DNA from: Saprospiraceae bacterium
Lineage (GTDB): Bacteria; Bacteroidota; Bacteroidia; Bacteroidales; JAIPBB01
DNA: 11,307 nucleotides
Assembly (NCBI GenBank): GCA_021739805.1
Contig: JAIPBB010000170.1
Span: forward strand, 1-11,307
Direction of reading: 5' to 3'
The notes under the pieces: model-generated
Told to the model about the DNA's origin: nothing
Seen by the model: only the letters and a program-made list of their open reading frames with translations
Database searches by the model: none
Made by a program: the position numbers and the translations under genes
Shown: piece by piece, positions 1-7,556 of the stretch
Layout: every line of letters begins with the position of its first letter
How positions within the stretch are numbered: the first letter of the stretch is position 1

Positions 1-2
1 GA

Positions 3-743
3 ATTGTTAATGGAGACGACTTTCAAATCGTGTATTCTGACACTCCCGGAATAATGGAGCCAAATTATAAATTGCAGGCTTCGATGATGAAATTTGTTAC
101 TAATTCATTGAAAGATGCTGATATAATTCTTTTTGTTACAGAAATAAAAGGCGATAGTATTAATGATGAATTTATTGAAATTCTTAACGATTCAAAGATT
201 CCAAAAATCTTAGTAATAAACAAAATCGACCTTTCAAATCAGGAAGAGCTTGAAGAAAAAGTTGAATATTGGCATAGCAAAATTCCAACCGCTGCTATTT
301 TACCGGTTTCAGCTTTGGAAAAATTTAATGTGGATGAAGTTTTCAATAGAATTATGGAAGTTCTTCCAGAATGCCCTCCATATTTTTCTAAAGATGAACT
401 TACTGATAAATCAATGCGGTTTTTTGTTTCTGAAATAGTTAGAGAAAAAGTGCTGTTAAACTATCAGAAAGAAATACCTTATTCAGTTGAAATAGTCGTT
501 AATGAATATAAAGAAAGTGAAGATATAATTAGAATTTATACTACAATTTTTGTTACCAGAGAATCTCAGAAAATGATTCTTCTGGGACATAAAGGAAAAG
601 CAATCAAACAACTGGGAATTGACTCAAGAATTGATATTGAAGAGTTTGTCAATAAAAAAGTTTACCTGGAACTTACTGTAAAAGTAAGCAAAGATTGGCG
701 AAATGACGAAAAACAATTGAAACGTTTTGGTTATGAGTTGTAA
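3..743 (+). CDS. era: GTPase Era, 3' part (5' end cut by window edge)
   Basis: Era is a GTPase that binds the 3' end of 16S rRNA and helps mature the small ribosomal subunit. The frame is open from the window edge, so the gene starts upstream; about 50 N-terminal residues, including the P-loop, are missing compared with the usual length near 295. Visible parts are the G3 motif DTPG (positions 39-50), the G4 motif NKID (219-230), an SALE-type G5 region (about 308-319), and a C-terminal KH domain with the signature GHKGKAIKQLG near position 585. It ends in the typical Era tail. The GTG at position 30 is an internal valine, because reading upstream gives in-frame Era-like sequence. der follows 21 bp downstream on the same strand, so co-transcription is likely. 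Identification is firm; only the truncation limits it. Confidence 0.96.
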   Translation: MVNGDDFQIVYSDTPGIMEPNYKLQASMMKFVTNSLKDADIILFVTEIKGDSINDEFIEILNDSKIPKILVINKIDLSNQEELEEKVEYWHSKIPTAAILPVSALEKFNVDEVFNRIMEVLPECPPYFSKDELTDKSMRFFVSEIVREKVLLNYQKEIPYSVEIVVNEYKESEDIIRIYTTIFVTRESQKMILLGHKGKAIKQLGIDSRIDIEEFVNKKVYLELTVKVSKDWRNDEKQLKRFGYEL

Positions 744-764
744 ATTTGCAAAAAAATAAAAGGA

Positions 765-2069
765 ATGGGAAATATTTTAGCTATAGTCGGAAGACCAAAC
801 GTTGGGAAATCAACATTTTTCAACAGGCTTGTAAAAAAAAGACAGGCAATTGTTGAGGAAACAAGTGGTGTTACTCGTGACAGACATTATGGACGGTCAG
901 ATTGGAATGGAGTTGAGTTTTCGGTAATTGATACCGGTGGTTATGTTGTCGGTTCAGACGATATATTTGAAGAAGAAATACGTAAGCAAGCTGTCTTAGC
1001 AATTGAAGAAGCTGATGTTATTGTTTTCCTGATGGATGTTAAAGAAGGATTAACAAGCCTTGATGAAGATGTTGCAAATGTTCTTCGCAGAACTAAGAAA
1101 AAGGTTTTTATAGTCGCTAACAAAGTTGATAATCCTGACAGAATTGATGATGCAAGTGAGTTTTATCAATTGGGTTTAGGACAAGTTCATTGTGTTTCAG
1201 CAGTAAATGGATTTGGAACCGGCGACCTTTTGGATGAAATTGTTAAGGAATTTGACAAAAACCTTGATGAAAAAATTCCGGATTTACCAAAAATCGCAGT
1301 TGTCGGAAGACCAAATGTTGGAAAATCTTCATTGATAAATGCTTTAATTGGAGAAGAAAGAAATATCGTTACTCCAATTGCAGGAACCACAAGGGATACA
1401 ATCTATACTCAATACAATAGTTTTGGCTTTGATTTTTTATTTATTGATACTGCCGGTTTAAGAAAAAAGGGGAAAGTTCATGAAAACATTGAATTTTATT
1501 CTGTATTACGTTCTGTAAGAGCAATTGAAAGTTGTGATGTTATTTTATTGATGATTGATGCTCAAACGGGTTTCGAATCACAGGACCAGGCAATATTTCA
1601 TCTAGCTGAAAAAAATCATAAAGGAGTTGTTATAATAGTAAACAAATGGGATTTGGTTGAAAAAGAAACTAACACTTCAAAAGATTATGAAGCTATGATT
1701 AGAGAAAAAATAGCTCCTTTTACTGATGTCCCTATTGTTTTTACTTCAGTGCTTAATAAACAAAGAATACATAAAGCATTAGAGTTAGCTCAGCAAGTTT
1801 ATAATAATCGAAAGTTGAGAATCCCAACATCCCAACTAAATGAAATAATGTTGCCAATAATGCAAAATCAACCTCCACCGGCACTAAAAGGAAAATTTAT
1901 TAAGATTAAGTATATAACCCAACTGCCAACTGAGTTTCCTGCTATTGCCATTTTTTGCAATTCTCCACAATATGTGAAAGATCCATATAAACGTTTTATC
2001 GAAAACAAAATACGTAAGCTTTTTAATTTTTCAGGTTCACCATTAGAAATCTATTTCAGACAAAAATAA
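765..2069 (+). CDS. der: Ribosome biogenesis GTPase Der (EngA)
   Basis: Der is the double-GTPase factor that acts late in 50S subunit assembly. At 434 residues it has the normal family length. Two complete G domains are visible. The first has P-loop GRPNVGKS at residues 9-16, DTGG at 56-59 and NKVD at 119-122. The second has GRPNVGKS at 181-188, DTAG at 228-231 and NKWD at 293-296. From about residue 350 to the end is the KH-like RNA-binding domain. The ATG start gives the standard N-terminus [16 protein letters not shown]; a purine-rich AAAGGA lies directly against it, closer than a usual ribosome binding site. The gene sits between era and an S4-domain gene with short gaps (21 bp and 3 bp), consistent with one ribosome-biogenesis operon. 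Confidence 0.98.
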   Translation: MGNILAIVGRPNVGKSTFFNRLVKKRQAIVEETSGVTRDRHYGRSDWNGVEFSVIDTGGYVVGSDDIFEEEIRKQAVLAIEEADVIVFLMDVKEGLTSLDEDVANVLRRTKKKVFIVANKVDNPDRIDDASEFYQLGLGQVHCVSAVNGFGTGDLLDEIVKEFDKNLDEKIPDLPKIAVVGRPNVGKSSLINALIGEERNIVTPIAGTTRDTIYTQYNSFGFDFLFIDTAGLRKKGKVHENIEFYSVLRSVRAIESCDVILLMIDAQTGFESQDQAIFHLAEKNHKGVVIIVNKWDLVEKETNTSKDYEAMIREKIAPFTDVPIVFTSVLNKQRIHKALELAQQVYNNRKLRIPTSQLNEIMLPIMQNQPPPALKGKFIKIKYITQLPTEFPAIAIFCNSPQYVKDPYKRFIENKIRKLFNFSGSPLEIYFRQK

Positions 2070-2072
2070 TCA

Positions 2073-2450
2073 GTGGAAGAAGGAGTTCGCATCGATAAAT
2101 GGTTGTGGGCAGTCAGGTTGTTTAAAACTAGAAGCCAGGCTACAGATGCCTGTAAATCAGGTAAAATTAAGATTGATGGAAAAACAGTGAAAGCTTCACG
2201 CGAAGTAAAAATAGGTGAAACCATTAGCTTTAATAAAGACCATATTACTCGAACTGTAAAGGTTAAAGAACTATTAAAGAATAGAGTTGGAGCAAAGTTG
2301 GTTGAAATTTATTTGGAGGATTTAACTCCTGATGAAGAATATAACAAACAAAAATTGGTAAATATTAGGAATTTCGAATTTCGTGGAAGAGGAATTGGAC
2401 GACCAACGAAAAGAGACAGAAGAGATATTGAAAAGCTGAAGGATATTTAA
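2073..2450 (+). CDS. Hsp15-like S4-domain RNA-binding protein
   Basis: This 125-residue protein belongs to the Hsp15 (HslR) family. In E. coli that protein binds free 50S subunits that still carry nascent chain-tRNA, as part of ribosome rescue after heat shock. The S4 RNA-binding fold spans roughly residues 4-65: it opens with RIDKWLWAVRLFKTRSQA, followed by a GKIKIDGKTVKAS strand-turn region. The C-terminus is strongly basic (RGRGIGRPTKRDRRDIEKLK), as is usual in the family. The start is GTG, 3 bp after the der stop codon; the frame is closed immediately upstream by that same stop, so no longer start is possible. The tight spacing indicates translational coupling with der. The rescue role is inferred from the family. 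Confidence 0.9.
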   Translation: MEEGVRIDKWLWAVRLFKTRSQATDACKSGKIKIDGKTVKASREVKIGETISFNKDHITRTVKVKELLKNRVGAKLVEIYLEDLTPDEEYNKQKLVNIRNFEFRGRGIGRPTKRDRRDIEKLKDI

Positions 2451-2644
2451 GTTTGAAGTCGGAAGACCGAAGTCAAGAGCAATCCGTCAATTCAAGGCGT
2501 CATTGCGAAGGAGGAACGACTGAAGCAATCTATTGAAATTAAGCTATTAAAAAAGGCAGATTGCTTCGCTTCGCTCGCAATGACGAATCAAGGAATAAGT
2601 CGGAAGTAAAATTAAAATTAAAGAATTAATAAAAATAAGGTTTT
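2451..2644. repeat. Intergenic region made of dispersed repeats
   Basis: I see no gene in this 194-bp gap. It carries two repeat types. The first is GTCGGAAG-type units: a pair at 2457-2474 (AGTCGGAAGACCGAAGTC) and one at 2598-2607 (AGTCGGAAGT). The same motif recurs at 7771-7803 and, inverted, inside the next gene at 2677-2703. The second is a large imperfect inverted repeat at 2498-2585, listed separately. The last 40 bp before the next ATG are AT-rich with no clear promoter match. Confidence 0.75.
2498..2585. repeat. REP-like imperfect inverted repeat (CGTCATTGCGA ... TCGCAATGACG)
   Basis: The left arm 2498-2531 begins CGTCATTGCGA and ends AAGCAATCT. The right arm 2558-2585 begins AGATTGCTT and ends TCGCAATGACG. 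The arm ends pair perfectly over 11 and 9 bp; the left arm has a longer, unpaired centre (GGAGGAACGAC). The middle loop is about 26 bp and AT-rich. Sequences of this CGTCATTGCGA...AAGCAATCT type are known as dispersed intergenic repeats in many bacterial genomes. It is GC-richer than its surroundings. The hexamer TCAAGG occurs on both sides (2492-2497 and 2588-2593), directly adjacent on the left but two bases away on the right, so it is only a weak hint of a target duplication. Confidence 0.8.
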
Positions 2645-3709
2645 ATGTTCAAAAGAAAACAATTAAGTGCTAATTTCTTCGGTCTTCAGACTTCGAGCTT
2701 CGGACTAATTTTATCATTTTTATTTATACTTAATACTGCCTGCTCCCAAGTAGATAATAAGAAAGAAAATACAGGAAAACCTAAGGCTAGTTATACAATA
2801 GCGTTCTATAATGTTGAGAATTTATTTGACACTATTGACGACCCTAAAACAAATGACCAGGAATTTCTTCCGACTGATAAGAAAAAATGGGATACAAAAA
2901 AATACACAACAAAAGTGAATAATATTTCAAAAGTCTTAGCTTCTGTTGATGAAAACTTGCCGATTATTATTGGTCTTTGTGAAATTGAAAACAAATCAGT
3001 TGTAGAAGATTTGGTAAAAACTAAATTTCTTCAAAAAGGAAAATATCAAATAATACATCAGGAAAGCCCTGATTTTAGAGGAATTGACAATGCATTTCTT
3101 TATAAAAAAAAGGACTTTAAATATTTGTATTACAAAGCAATTTCTGTAAAGCTTCCAGATAATCCAAAGTTTACGACACGCGATATTCTCTATGTAAAAG
3201 GATTGATTAAAAAAGACACATTTCATATTTTTGTAAATCATTGGCCTTCACGCAGCGGCGGACAGAAAAAATCCGAACATAAAAGAATACAGGCAGCCAA
3301 GACACTAAAACATACAGTTGACTCAATTTATGCTGTAAATCCAAAAGCAAATATTATTATTATGGGTGATTTTAATGATGAGCCAACGGATAAAAGCATA
3401 GAGGTTTTAACAAAATCTAAAACTGATAATTTAATTAATCTAACCGCCAAATGCACAAAAGCAGATGAAGGAAGCTATTATTACTGGAAAACCAAAGAAT
3501 GGAATAAACTAGACCAAATTATTGTTTCTAAAGATTTTCCATATTCCAATTCTTATTCTATAGAATTTGAATATCATATTTTCAAACCCGAGTGGATTTT
3601 AGCTAAAGAAGGCGAAGTAATGGCTCCCAGCAAAACTTTTGCAAAAGGATATAATGGCGGATATAGTGACCATTTGCCGGTTTTTTTGAAGCTGTTATAC
3701 TACAAGTAA
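2645..3709 (+). CDS. Secreted endonuclease/exonuclease/phosphatase-family protein
   Basis: This 354-residue protein has the EEP (DNase I-like) fold, whose members cleave phosphodiester or phosphate-monoester bonds with a divalent metal. The family landmarks appear in order: YNVEN with N56, CEIEN with metal-ligand E113, RGIDNA around 145-150, VNHWPSR with H199, GDFNDEP with D242 and N244, a LDQII segment with D290, and the terminal YSDHLPV with D342 and H343. All expected catalytic residues are present. The N-terminus has a basic start and a hydrophobic core (about residues 19-32) ending in LNTAC at C33. That could be a lipoprotein signal, although Asn at -3 is non-standard, or an ordinary signal peptide. 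Residues 11-20 are encoded by a dispersed repeat (see findings). The substrate cannot be told from the sequence. Confidence 0.93.
   Translation: MFKRKQLSANFFGLQTSSFGLILSFLFILNTACSQVDNKKENTGKPKASYTIAFYNVENLFDTIDDPKTNDQEFLPTDKKKWDTKKYTTKVNNISKVLASVDENLPIIIGLCEIENKSVVEDLVKTKFLQKGKYQIIHQESPDFRGIDNAFLYKKKDFKYLYYKAISVKLPDNPKFTTRDILYVKGLIKKDTFHIFVNHWPSRSGGQKKSEHKRIQAAKTLKHTVDSIYAVNPKANIIIMGDFNDEPTDKSIEVLTKSKTDNLINLTAKCTKADEGSYYYWKTKEWNKLDQIIVSKDFPYSNSYSIEFEYHIFKPEWILAKEGEVMAPSKTFAKGYNGGYSDHLPVFLKLLYYK
2677..2703 (-). repeat. Dispersed GAAGTCGGAAG-type repeat inside a coding region
   Basis: Bases 2677-2693 are the exact reverse complement of the 17 bp at 7771-7787 (AAGTCTGAAGACCGAAG), and the similarity continues in degenerate form through CGAGCTTCGG to 2703. 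Related units are at 2457-2474 and 2598-2607. Here the repeat lies within the reading frame of the EEP-family gene and encodes the peptide FFGLQTSSFG, between the basic start and the hydrophobic core of its signal sequence. Confidence 0.8.
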
Positions 3710-3730
3710 TCAAAAATATTTTAAAAATTT

Positions 3731-3765
3731 AAAAGCTGTTTTAATATCGAAACAGCTTTTTTTGT
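3731..3765 (+). terminator. Rho-independent terminator after the EEP-family gene
   Basis: An 11-bp perfect stem pairs AAAAGCTGTTT (3731-3741) with AAACAGCTTTT (3750-3760) around the 8-base loop TAATATCG, and runs into a T tract (3757-3763). It lies 22 bp past the stop codon of the gene ending at 3709. Confidence 0.9.
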
Positions 3766-3794
3766 GTAAAGCTCAAACTTTTAACAATATGTAA

Positions 3795-3825
3795 TTATGA
3801 TATTTTAAAAATTATCATAACTTTG
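3795..3825 (+). promoter_or_regulatory. Candidate Bacteroidota promoter with overlapping dyad
   Basis: TAACTTTG at 3818-3825 fits the Bacteroidota -7 consensus TAnnTTTG and lies about 50 bp before the ATG at 3876. I see no clear TTTG -33 box at the expected spacing. An 8-bp inverted repeat, TTATGATA (3795-3802) and TATCATAA (3813-3820), overlaps the upstream edge of the box and could be an operator. This rests on sequence pattern only. Confidence 0.4.
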
Positions 3826-3875
3826 ATGGTGAAATCATTTTTGATATTAATAAATTCTTAAAGTATTCCATAACA

Positions 3876-6392
3876 ATGAATAAATCCAAAATATTAATAA
3901 CTTTTTTCTTAATCTTTTGTGTTAGTCTCATCTTTGATACATCAATGACTGCCCAAACTAAAGAACTTTGGGGAATGACATCTAAAGGAGGTGATTGTAA
4001 TGCAGGAACAATATTTAAAACAACAATAAATGGAGATAGCCAAAGTGTGGTTTATTCATTTTGTAAAATCTCTGGAAGATTCCCTAAATATACATCCTTA
4101 TGTGAAGCTCTAAACGGAAAATTATATGGAATGACAAATTACGGTGGGGAATTCGATGATGGAATTCTTTTTGAATACGACCCTTCTAATGGGAAATACT
4201 CACCAAAAATCGATTTCAAATATAATACTATAGGAAAAAATCCATTTGGTAGTTTAGTGCTTGCATCAAATGGTAAATTGTATGGAATGACTTGCGAAGG
4301 AGGAAAGTACAATTCAGGTGTTATCTTTGAATATGAGCCTGTTAATAATACATACATAAAAAAAATTGATTTAATTGACAGTACTGGAAGATATCCATTT
4401 GGTAATTTAATACAGGCATCAAATGGGAAACTATACGGAATGACATCAGCAGGAGGAGTAAATTATCATGGTGTAATATTCGAATATGATATTAATAGTA
4501 ACACCTATATAAAAAAGTTTGACTTTGATGAAGTAACAAGTGGGAGAAGACCCATGGGAAGTTTAGTCCAAGCATCAAATGGAAAGTTATATGGAATGAC
4601 AAGTCAAGGTGGAGTAAACAGTGATGGAGTTATCTTCGAATATGACCCAATTGCAGATACTTACACTAAGAAATTTGAGTTTGATGGCTCTAATGGTAGT
4701 ACTCCCTATGGGAGCCTGTTTCAAGCATCAAATGGAAAGTTATATGGAATGACCAAAATTGGTGGTATTTCTAGTGCTTGGTATGGAAAAGGAGTTCTTT
4801 TTGAGTATGATCCAATAACAGATATATTTATAAAGAAAATAGATTTTGATGGGGACAATAAGGGGAAAGAACCTACTGGTAGCTTAATTCAGGCAACAAA
4901 TGGAAACTTATATGGGATGACAGGTAGTGGGGGAAATTTATACAGTAATGGAGTTATTTTCGAATATAATCCAGCTACTAATATATTTTTGAAGAAGTTT
5001 GTCTTTGGTGGGGAAAATGGAGAACATCCACTTGGAAGTTTAGTGTTGTCATCAAATGGGAAATTATTCGGAATGACTGAATATGGTGGAACGAATGATG
5101 CTGGAGTTCTATTTGAATACTTTCCAGATATAAATCAATTTACGAAAAAAGTTGATTTTGATGAAGCAATAAATGGTAATAATCCATTAGGAGGTCTAAT
5201 TCAGGCTAGTAATGGTAAATTATATGGCATGACAAATTCTGGTGGAGCGTTTAATTACGGAATTCTTTTCGAATATAATCCTGAAACAAAAATATATACA
5301 AAAAAACTTGATTTTGATGGAGCTAATAATGGGAGACGTCCTGTAGGAAGTTTAATTCAGGCATCTAACGGAAAATTGTATGGTGTAACAAGTGGCGGAG
5401 GAATAAACGATCTTGGAGTTTTGTTTGAATATGATATAACTACAAATATATTTGAAAAAAAAGTTGATTTTAGTTCTACCATAGGACGACATCCTAAGGG
5501 CAGTTTATTTCAAGCATCCAATGGAAAATTGTATGGTATGACTTCAGGTGATGATATAAGTTATGATTTTGGGTCGCTCTTCGAATACAATATAGGTAGT
5601 AATATATGTACAAAAAAATATGATTTTAATGAGTTTTATCATGTAAATTTTTCAAATGGTAAATTAATTCAAGCAACTAATGGGAAATTATATGGGATGT
5701 TAAGTTATGGAGGTACATATGATAAAGGTCTTCTCTTTGAGTTCGACATTTCTACTGGTATCTATGCAAAAAAAATTGATTTCGAAGGAATTAACGGTAG
5801 TTCTCCATATGGAAGCCTATTCCAAGCATCTGACGGGAAATTGTATGGAATGACATACATTGGAGGTGTAAATGATGATGGAGTTCTTTTTGAATACGAA
5901 CCGGTATCTAATACATATACAAAAATAATTGATTTTGATATATATTCAAAAGGACGACATCCTTTCGGAAGCCTAATGCAGGCTTCTAATGGAAAATTAT
6001 ATGGTATGACAGGTTTAGGCGGAATTAATGGTTCAGGTGTTCTTTTTGAATATGATTTCCTAAAAGATGCTTATTCAAAGAAACTTGATTTTGACGGTAG
6101 TAATGGAGAACTTCCTTATGGACATTTGATTGAAGTTGATTATTATAATTATGGTTTTGGAACTAATTGTGATTGCTTTGTCTCCCCGAATCCTACATCA
6201 GGAATAATAAATGTAAATGCAATTGATCTGGAGGAAATTCAAATCCTTAATTACAGCGGAAAAACAATCATGCAGTTCAATTCTAATAACCTACATTCTG
6301 CTATTGATTTATCATCTTTTGCTAACGGTATCTATTTTGTAAAAGTAACTCGAAAGGATTGTGTAGCTATTAGAAAAATAATTTTATTCTAA
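3876..6392 (+). CDS. Secreted GloVer-type tandem-repeat protein with T9SS sorting domain
   Basis: This 838-residue protein is built almost entirely of repeats. A signal peptide (residues 1-26, probable cleavage at TA|QT) is followed by 14 tandem units of about 51-56 residues (residues 31 to about 753). Each has the pattern SNGKLYGMT..GG....GVLFEYDP......KK.DFDG..G..P.GSL.QA. This matches the GloVer tandem repeat (motif like dGnLYGtt..GG...GtvF), known from proteins with varied anchors; the repeats may form beta-propeller-like blades, which is inference. Unit 11 is degenerate, with SGDD replacing the GG motif. The C-terminus (about 767-838) is a type-A T9SS sorting domain starting CFVSPNPTSG and ending in GIYFVKV...KIILF, so export and surface attachment or release through the Por machinery is expected. 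Ligand and function are unknown. A terminator precedes it, so it is probably transcribed alone. Confidence 0.92.
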   Translation: MNKSKILITFFLIFCVSLIFDTSMTAQTKELWGMTSKGGDCNAGTIFKTTINGDSQSVVYSFCKISGRFPKYTSLCEALNGKLYGMTNYGGEFDDGILFEYDPSNGKYSPKIDFKYNTIGKNPFGSLVLASNGKLYGMTCEGGKYNSGVIFEYEPVNNTYIKKIDLIDSTGRYPFGNLIQASNGKLYGMTSAGGVNYHGVIFEYDINSNTYIKKFDFDEVTSGRRPMGSLVQASNGKLYGMTSQGGVNSDGVIFEYDPIADTYTKKFEFDGSNGSTPYGSLFQASNGKLYGMTKIGGISSAWYGKGVLFEYDPITDIFIKKIDFDGDNKGKEPTGSLIQATNGNLYGMTGSGGNLYSNGVIFEYNPATNIFLKKFVFGGENGEHPLGSLVLSSNGKLFGMTEYGGTNDAGVLFEYFPDINQFTKKVDFDEAINGNNPLGGLIQASNGKLYGMTNSGGAFNYGILFEYNPETKIYTKKLDFDGANNGRRPVGSLIQASNGKLYGVTSGGGINDLGVLFEYDITTNIFEKKVDFSSTIGRHPKGSLFQASNGKLYGMTSGDDISYDFGSLFEYNIGSNICTKKYDFNEFYHVNFSNGKLIQATNGKLYGMLSYGGTYDKGLLFEFDISTGIYAKKIDFEGINGSSPYGSLFQASDGKLYGMTYIGGVNDDGVLFEYEPVSNTYTKIIDFDIYSKGRHPFGSLMQASNGKLYGMTGLGGINGSGVLFEYDFLKDAYSKKLDFDGSNGELPYGHLIEVDYYNYGFGTNCDCFVSPNPTSGIINVNAIDLEEIQILNYSGKTIMQFNSNNLHSAIDLSSFANGIYFVKVTRKDCVAIRKIILF
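3966..6137 (+). repeat. Array of 14 tandem about 153-bp coding repeats
   Basis: These are the DNA repeats encoding the LYGMT...GG...FEY units. Most are divergent at the DNA level, but the segments at 4569-4600 and 4722-4753 are identical over 32 bp at a spacing of 153 bp. That suggests a fairly recent unit duplication or gene conversion between neighbouring units. The first unit (ELWGMTSKGGDCNAGTIFK) is the most divergent in its second half. Confidence 0.85.
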
Positions 6393-6426
6393 TTAAAAAA
6401 AACAGGCCCACAAAAGAACCTGTTTC
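6393..6426 (-). terminator. Terminator for the minus-strand T9SS cargo gene
   Basis: AAACAGG (6400-6406) pairs with CCTGTTT (6419-6425) around a 12-base loop. Read on the minus strand, the stem is followed by an unbroken T run (the A run at 6395-6402), so it best serves the gene that ends at 6458. In the plus direction the stem is followed by CACTG, so it would be a weak terminator for the repeat-protein gene. Confidence 0.7.
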
Positions 6427-6457
6427 ACTGATGAACTTTCAGTTTTCAATTGAACAG

Positions 6458-7288
6458 CTATTCAATCAAAAGTTTTCCGGAATAAATTATATTATTCTCT
6501 GATTTAATTTTGTAGAAATACAAACCTGAATTTAAGTTGCCTTTGTGAAATTTAAATGAATTGCTTGCAGGATAATAATTTACTTTGACAAGTTTTCCAA
6601 TGCAATCGTAAATTTCAAGCTCTATTTGTCCCTGAATTTTGCTTGCATCATAATTCTTAATTTCAAAAGTGCAATAATCATATACCGGATTTGGGTAAAC
6701 CTGAACTGATGAATTATTGAAGTTTTTTGATGCCAGTCCAACCGGATAAGCACCCATAATTGCTAGGTCATCAATTGATACCATTAACCATTCGTAATAA
6801 CCGGCAGTATATTTAAAAGCAATATATCCGGTGTCAGCCGAAATTGGAATTGTGAAGGAAGTATCAACAAAACCAAAGGTTTGCGGAAAAAGTGTTAAGT
6901 CAACAATTTCTACAAAGTCGCTATCTGCAGGGTTTTTGCTTCCATCACTCATCCATATTCCAAAATAAACATCTGGCGGACTACTCATTCTACTCGACAT
7001 GATTTTTACATTAAGAATTCCACTTTGTGCCAGATAAAGTGCATTTGAAACCATCCAGTCTTCAACTGAATCGGTGCCTGTTGTCATAGGATAATCATGA
7101 TTTAAACAAAAAGGTTGCGATGCTGTAGATGGAGCATAATTCCAATTATGCATATCCGAATCACCTAAACGATATTCAGTCCAGAAGCTTTGTTCCGATG
7201 TGCTGTCGAAACCTGTACCCCAATAAACTTGTGCATTTGAAAAATTGTAAAAACCTAGTAAAATAAGGATAAGTAATGTTTTTTTCAT
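6458..7288 (-). CDS. Secreted choice-of-anchor-J-like protein with T9SS sorting domain
   Basis: This 276-residue protein begins with a clear signal peptide (MKKTLLILILLGFYNFSNA, cleavage before QV). Residues 20-180 resemble the choice-of-anchor J / cleaved-adhesin jelly-roll domain: FWTEYRLGDSDMHNW, a DYPMTTG...DWMVSNALYL segment (the dW-vspal pattern), a YIAFKY strand, and the closing SIDDLAIMG. Such domains often bind carbohydrate or mediate adhesion, but no ligand can be read here. Residues 196-276 form a type-A T9SS sorting domain beginning VQVYPNP and ending GLYFYKIKS...GKLLIE. The gene converges on the GloVer-repeat gene. Its upstream region is short before the MITE-like element, which may therefore separate it from, or supply, its promoter. 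Localisation is well supported; function is not known. Confidence 0.87.
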   Translation of the reverse strand: MKKTLLILILLGFYNFSNAQVYWGTGFDSTSEQSFWTEYRLGDSDMHNWNYAPSTASQPFCLNHDYPMTTGTDSVEDWMVSNALYLAQSGILNVKIMSSRMSSPPDVYFGIWMSDGSKNPADSDFVEIVDLTLFPQTFGFVDTSFTIPISADTGYIAFKYTAGYYEWLMVSIDDLAIMGAYPVGLASKNFNNSSVQVYPNPVYDYCTFEIKNYDASKIQGQIELEIYDCIGKLVKVNYYPASNSFKFHKGNLNSGLYFYKIKSENNIIYSGKLLIE

Positions 7289-7309
7289 GTTGTGAATTTT
7301 AAGTTTATT

Positions 7310-7491
7310 AAATTAGCCACAGATTCACAGATTATTATTGAAAAATGCTTCTAGAATTTATGACAGTTAATTTCTATTTTAATAAATTAAAAAATCATTA
7401 TTAGTTGTTAGATGAATTATTACGCGAAAAAGTTGCGTCAAATTAAAATTAGATGATTATTTTTTTTAATCTGTGAATCTGTGGCAAATTA
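7310..7491. mobile_element. MITE-like element with 19-bp perfect terminal inverted repeats
   Basis: GCCACAGATTCACAGATTA at 7316-7334 is the exact reverse complement of TAATCTGTGAATCTGTGGC at 7467-7485, enclosing a 170-bp AT-rich segment without an ORF. Immediately outside both ends stands the direct repeat AAATTA (7310-7315 and 7486-7491), as expected for a 6-bp target-site duplication. Each terminus also contains an internal direct repeat (CACAGATT twice). Structure alone suggests a non-autonomous transposable element; no transposase is present. CACAGATTCACAGATT-type sequences also occur as dispersed repeats in other genomes, so a folding-repeat origin is the alternative. It lies 28 bp from the start of the minus-strand cargo gene. 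Confidence 0.6.
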
Positions 7492-7497
7492 TTCTTC

Positions 7498-7528
7498 TTT
7501 GATTTCATCCTAAAAATGTATTATTTTG
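7498..7528 (+). promoter_or_regulatory. Possible promoter for the DUF6485 gene
   Basis: TTTG at 7498-7501 and TTATTTTG at 7521-7528 are spaced by 19 bp. They resemble the Bacteroidota -33/-7 pair, with one mismatch to TAnnTTTG. The ATG is 29 bp further on. This is weak evidence in AT-rich sequence. Confidence 0.3.
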
Positions 7529-7556
7529 TTTAACCAAATTTTTTGACCGTAAACAG

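Noticed and set aside
7381..7470. Small RNA or terminator inside the MITE-like element
   Set aside because: The T runs are present but no strong internal stem precedes them, and the only clear pairing is between the element's two ends.
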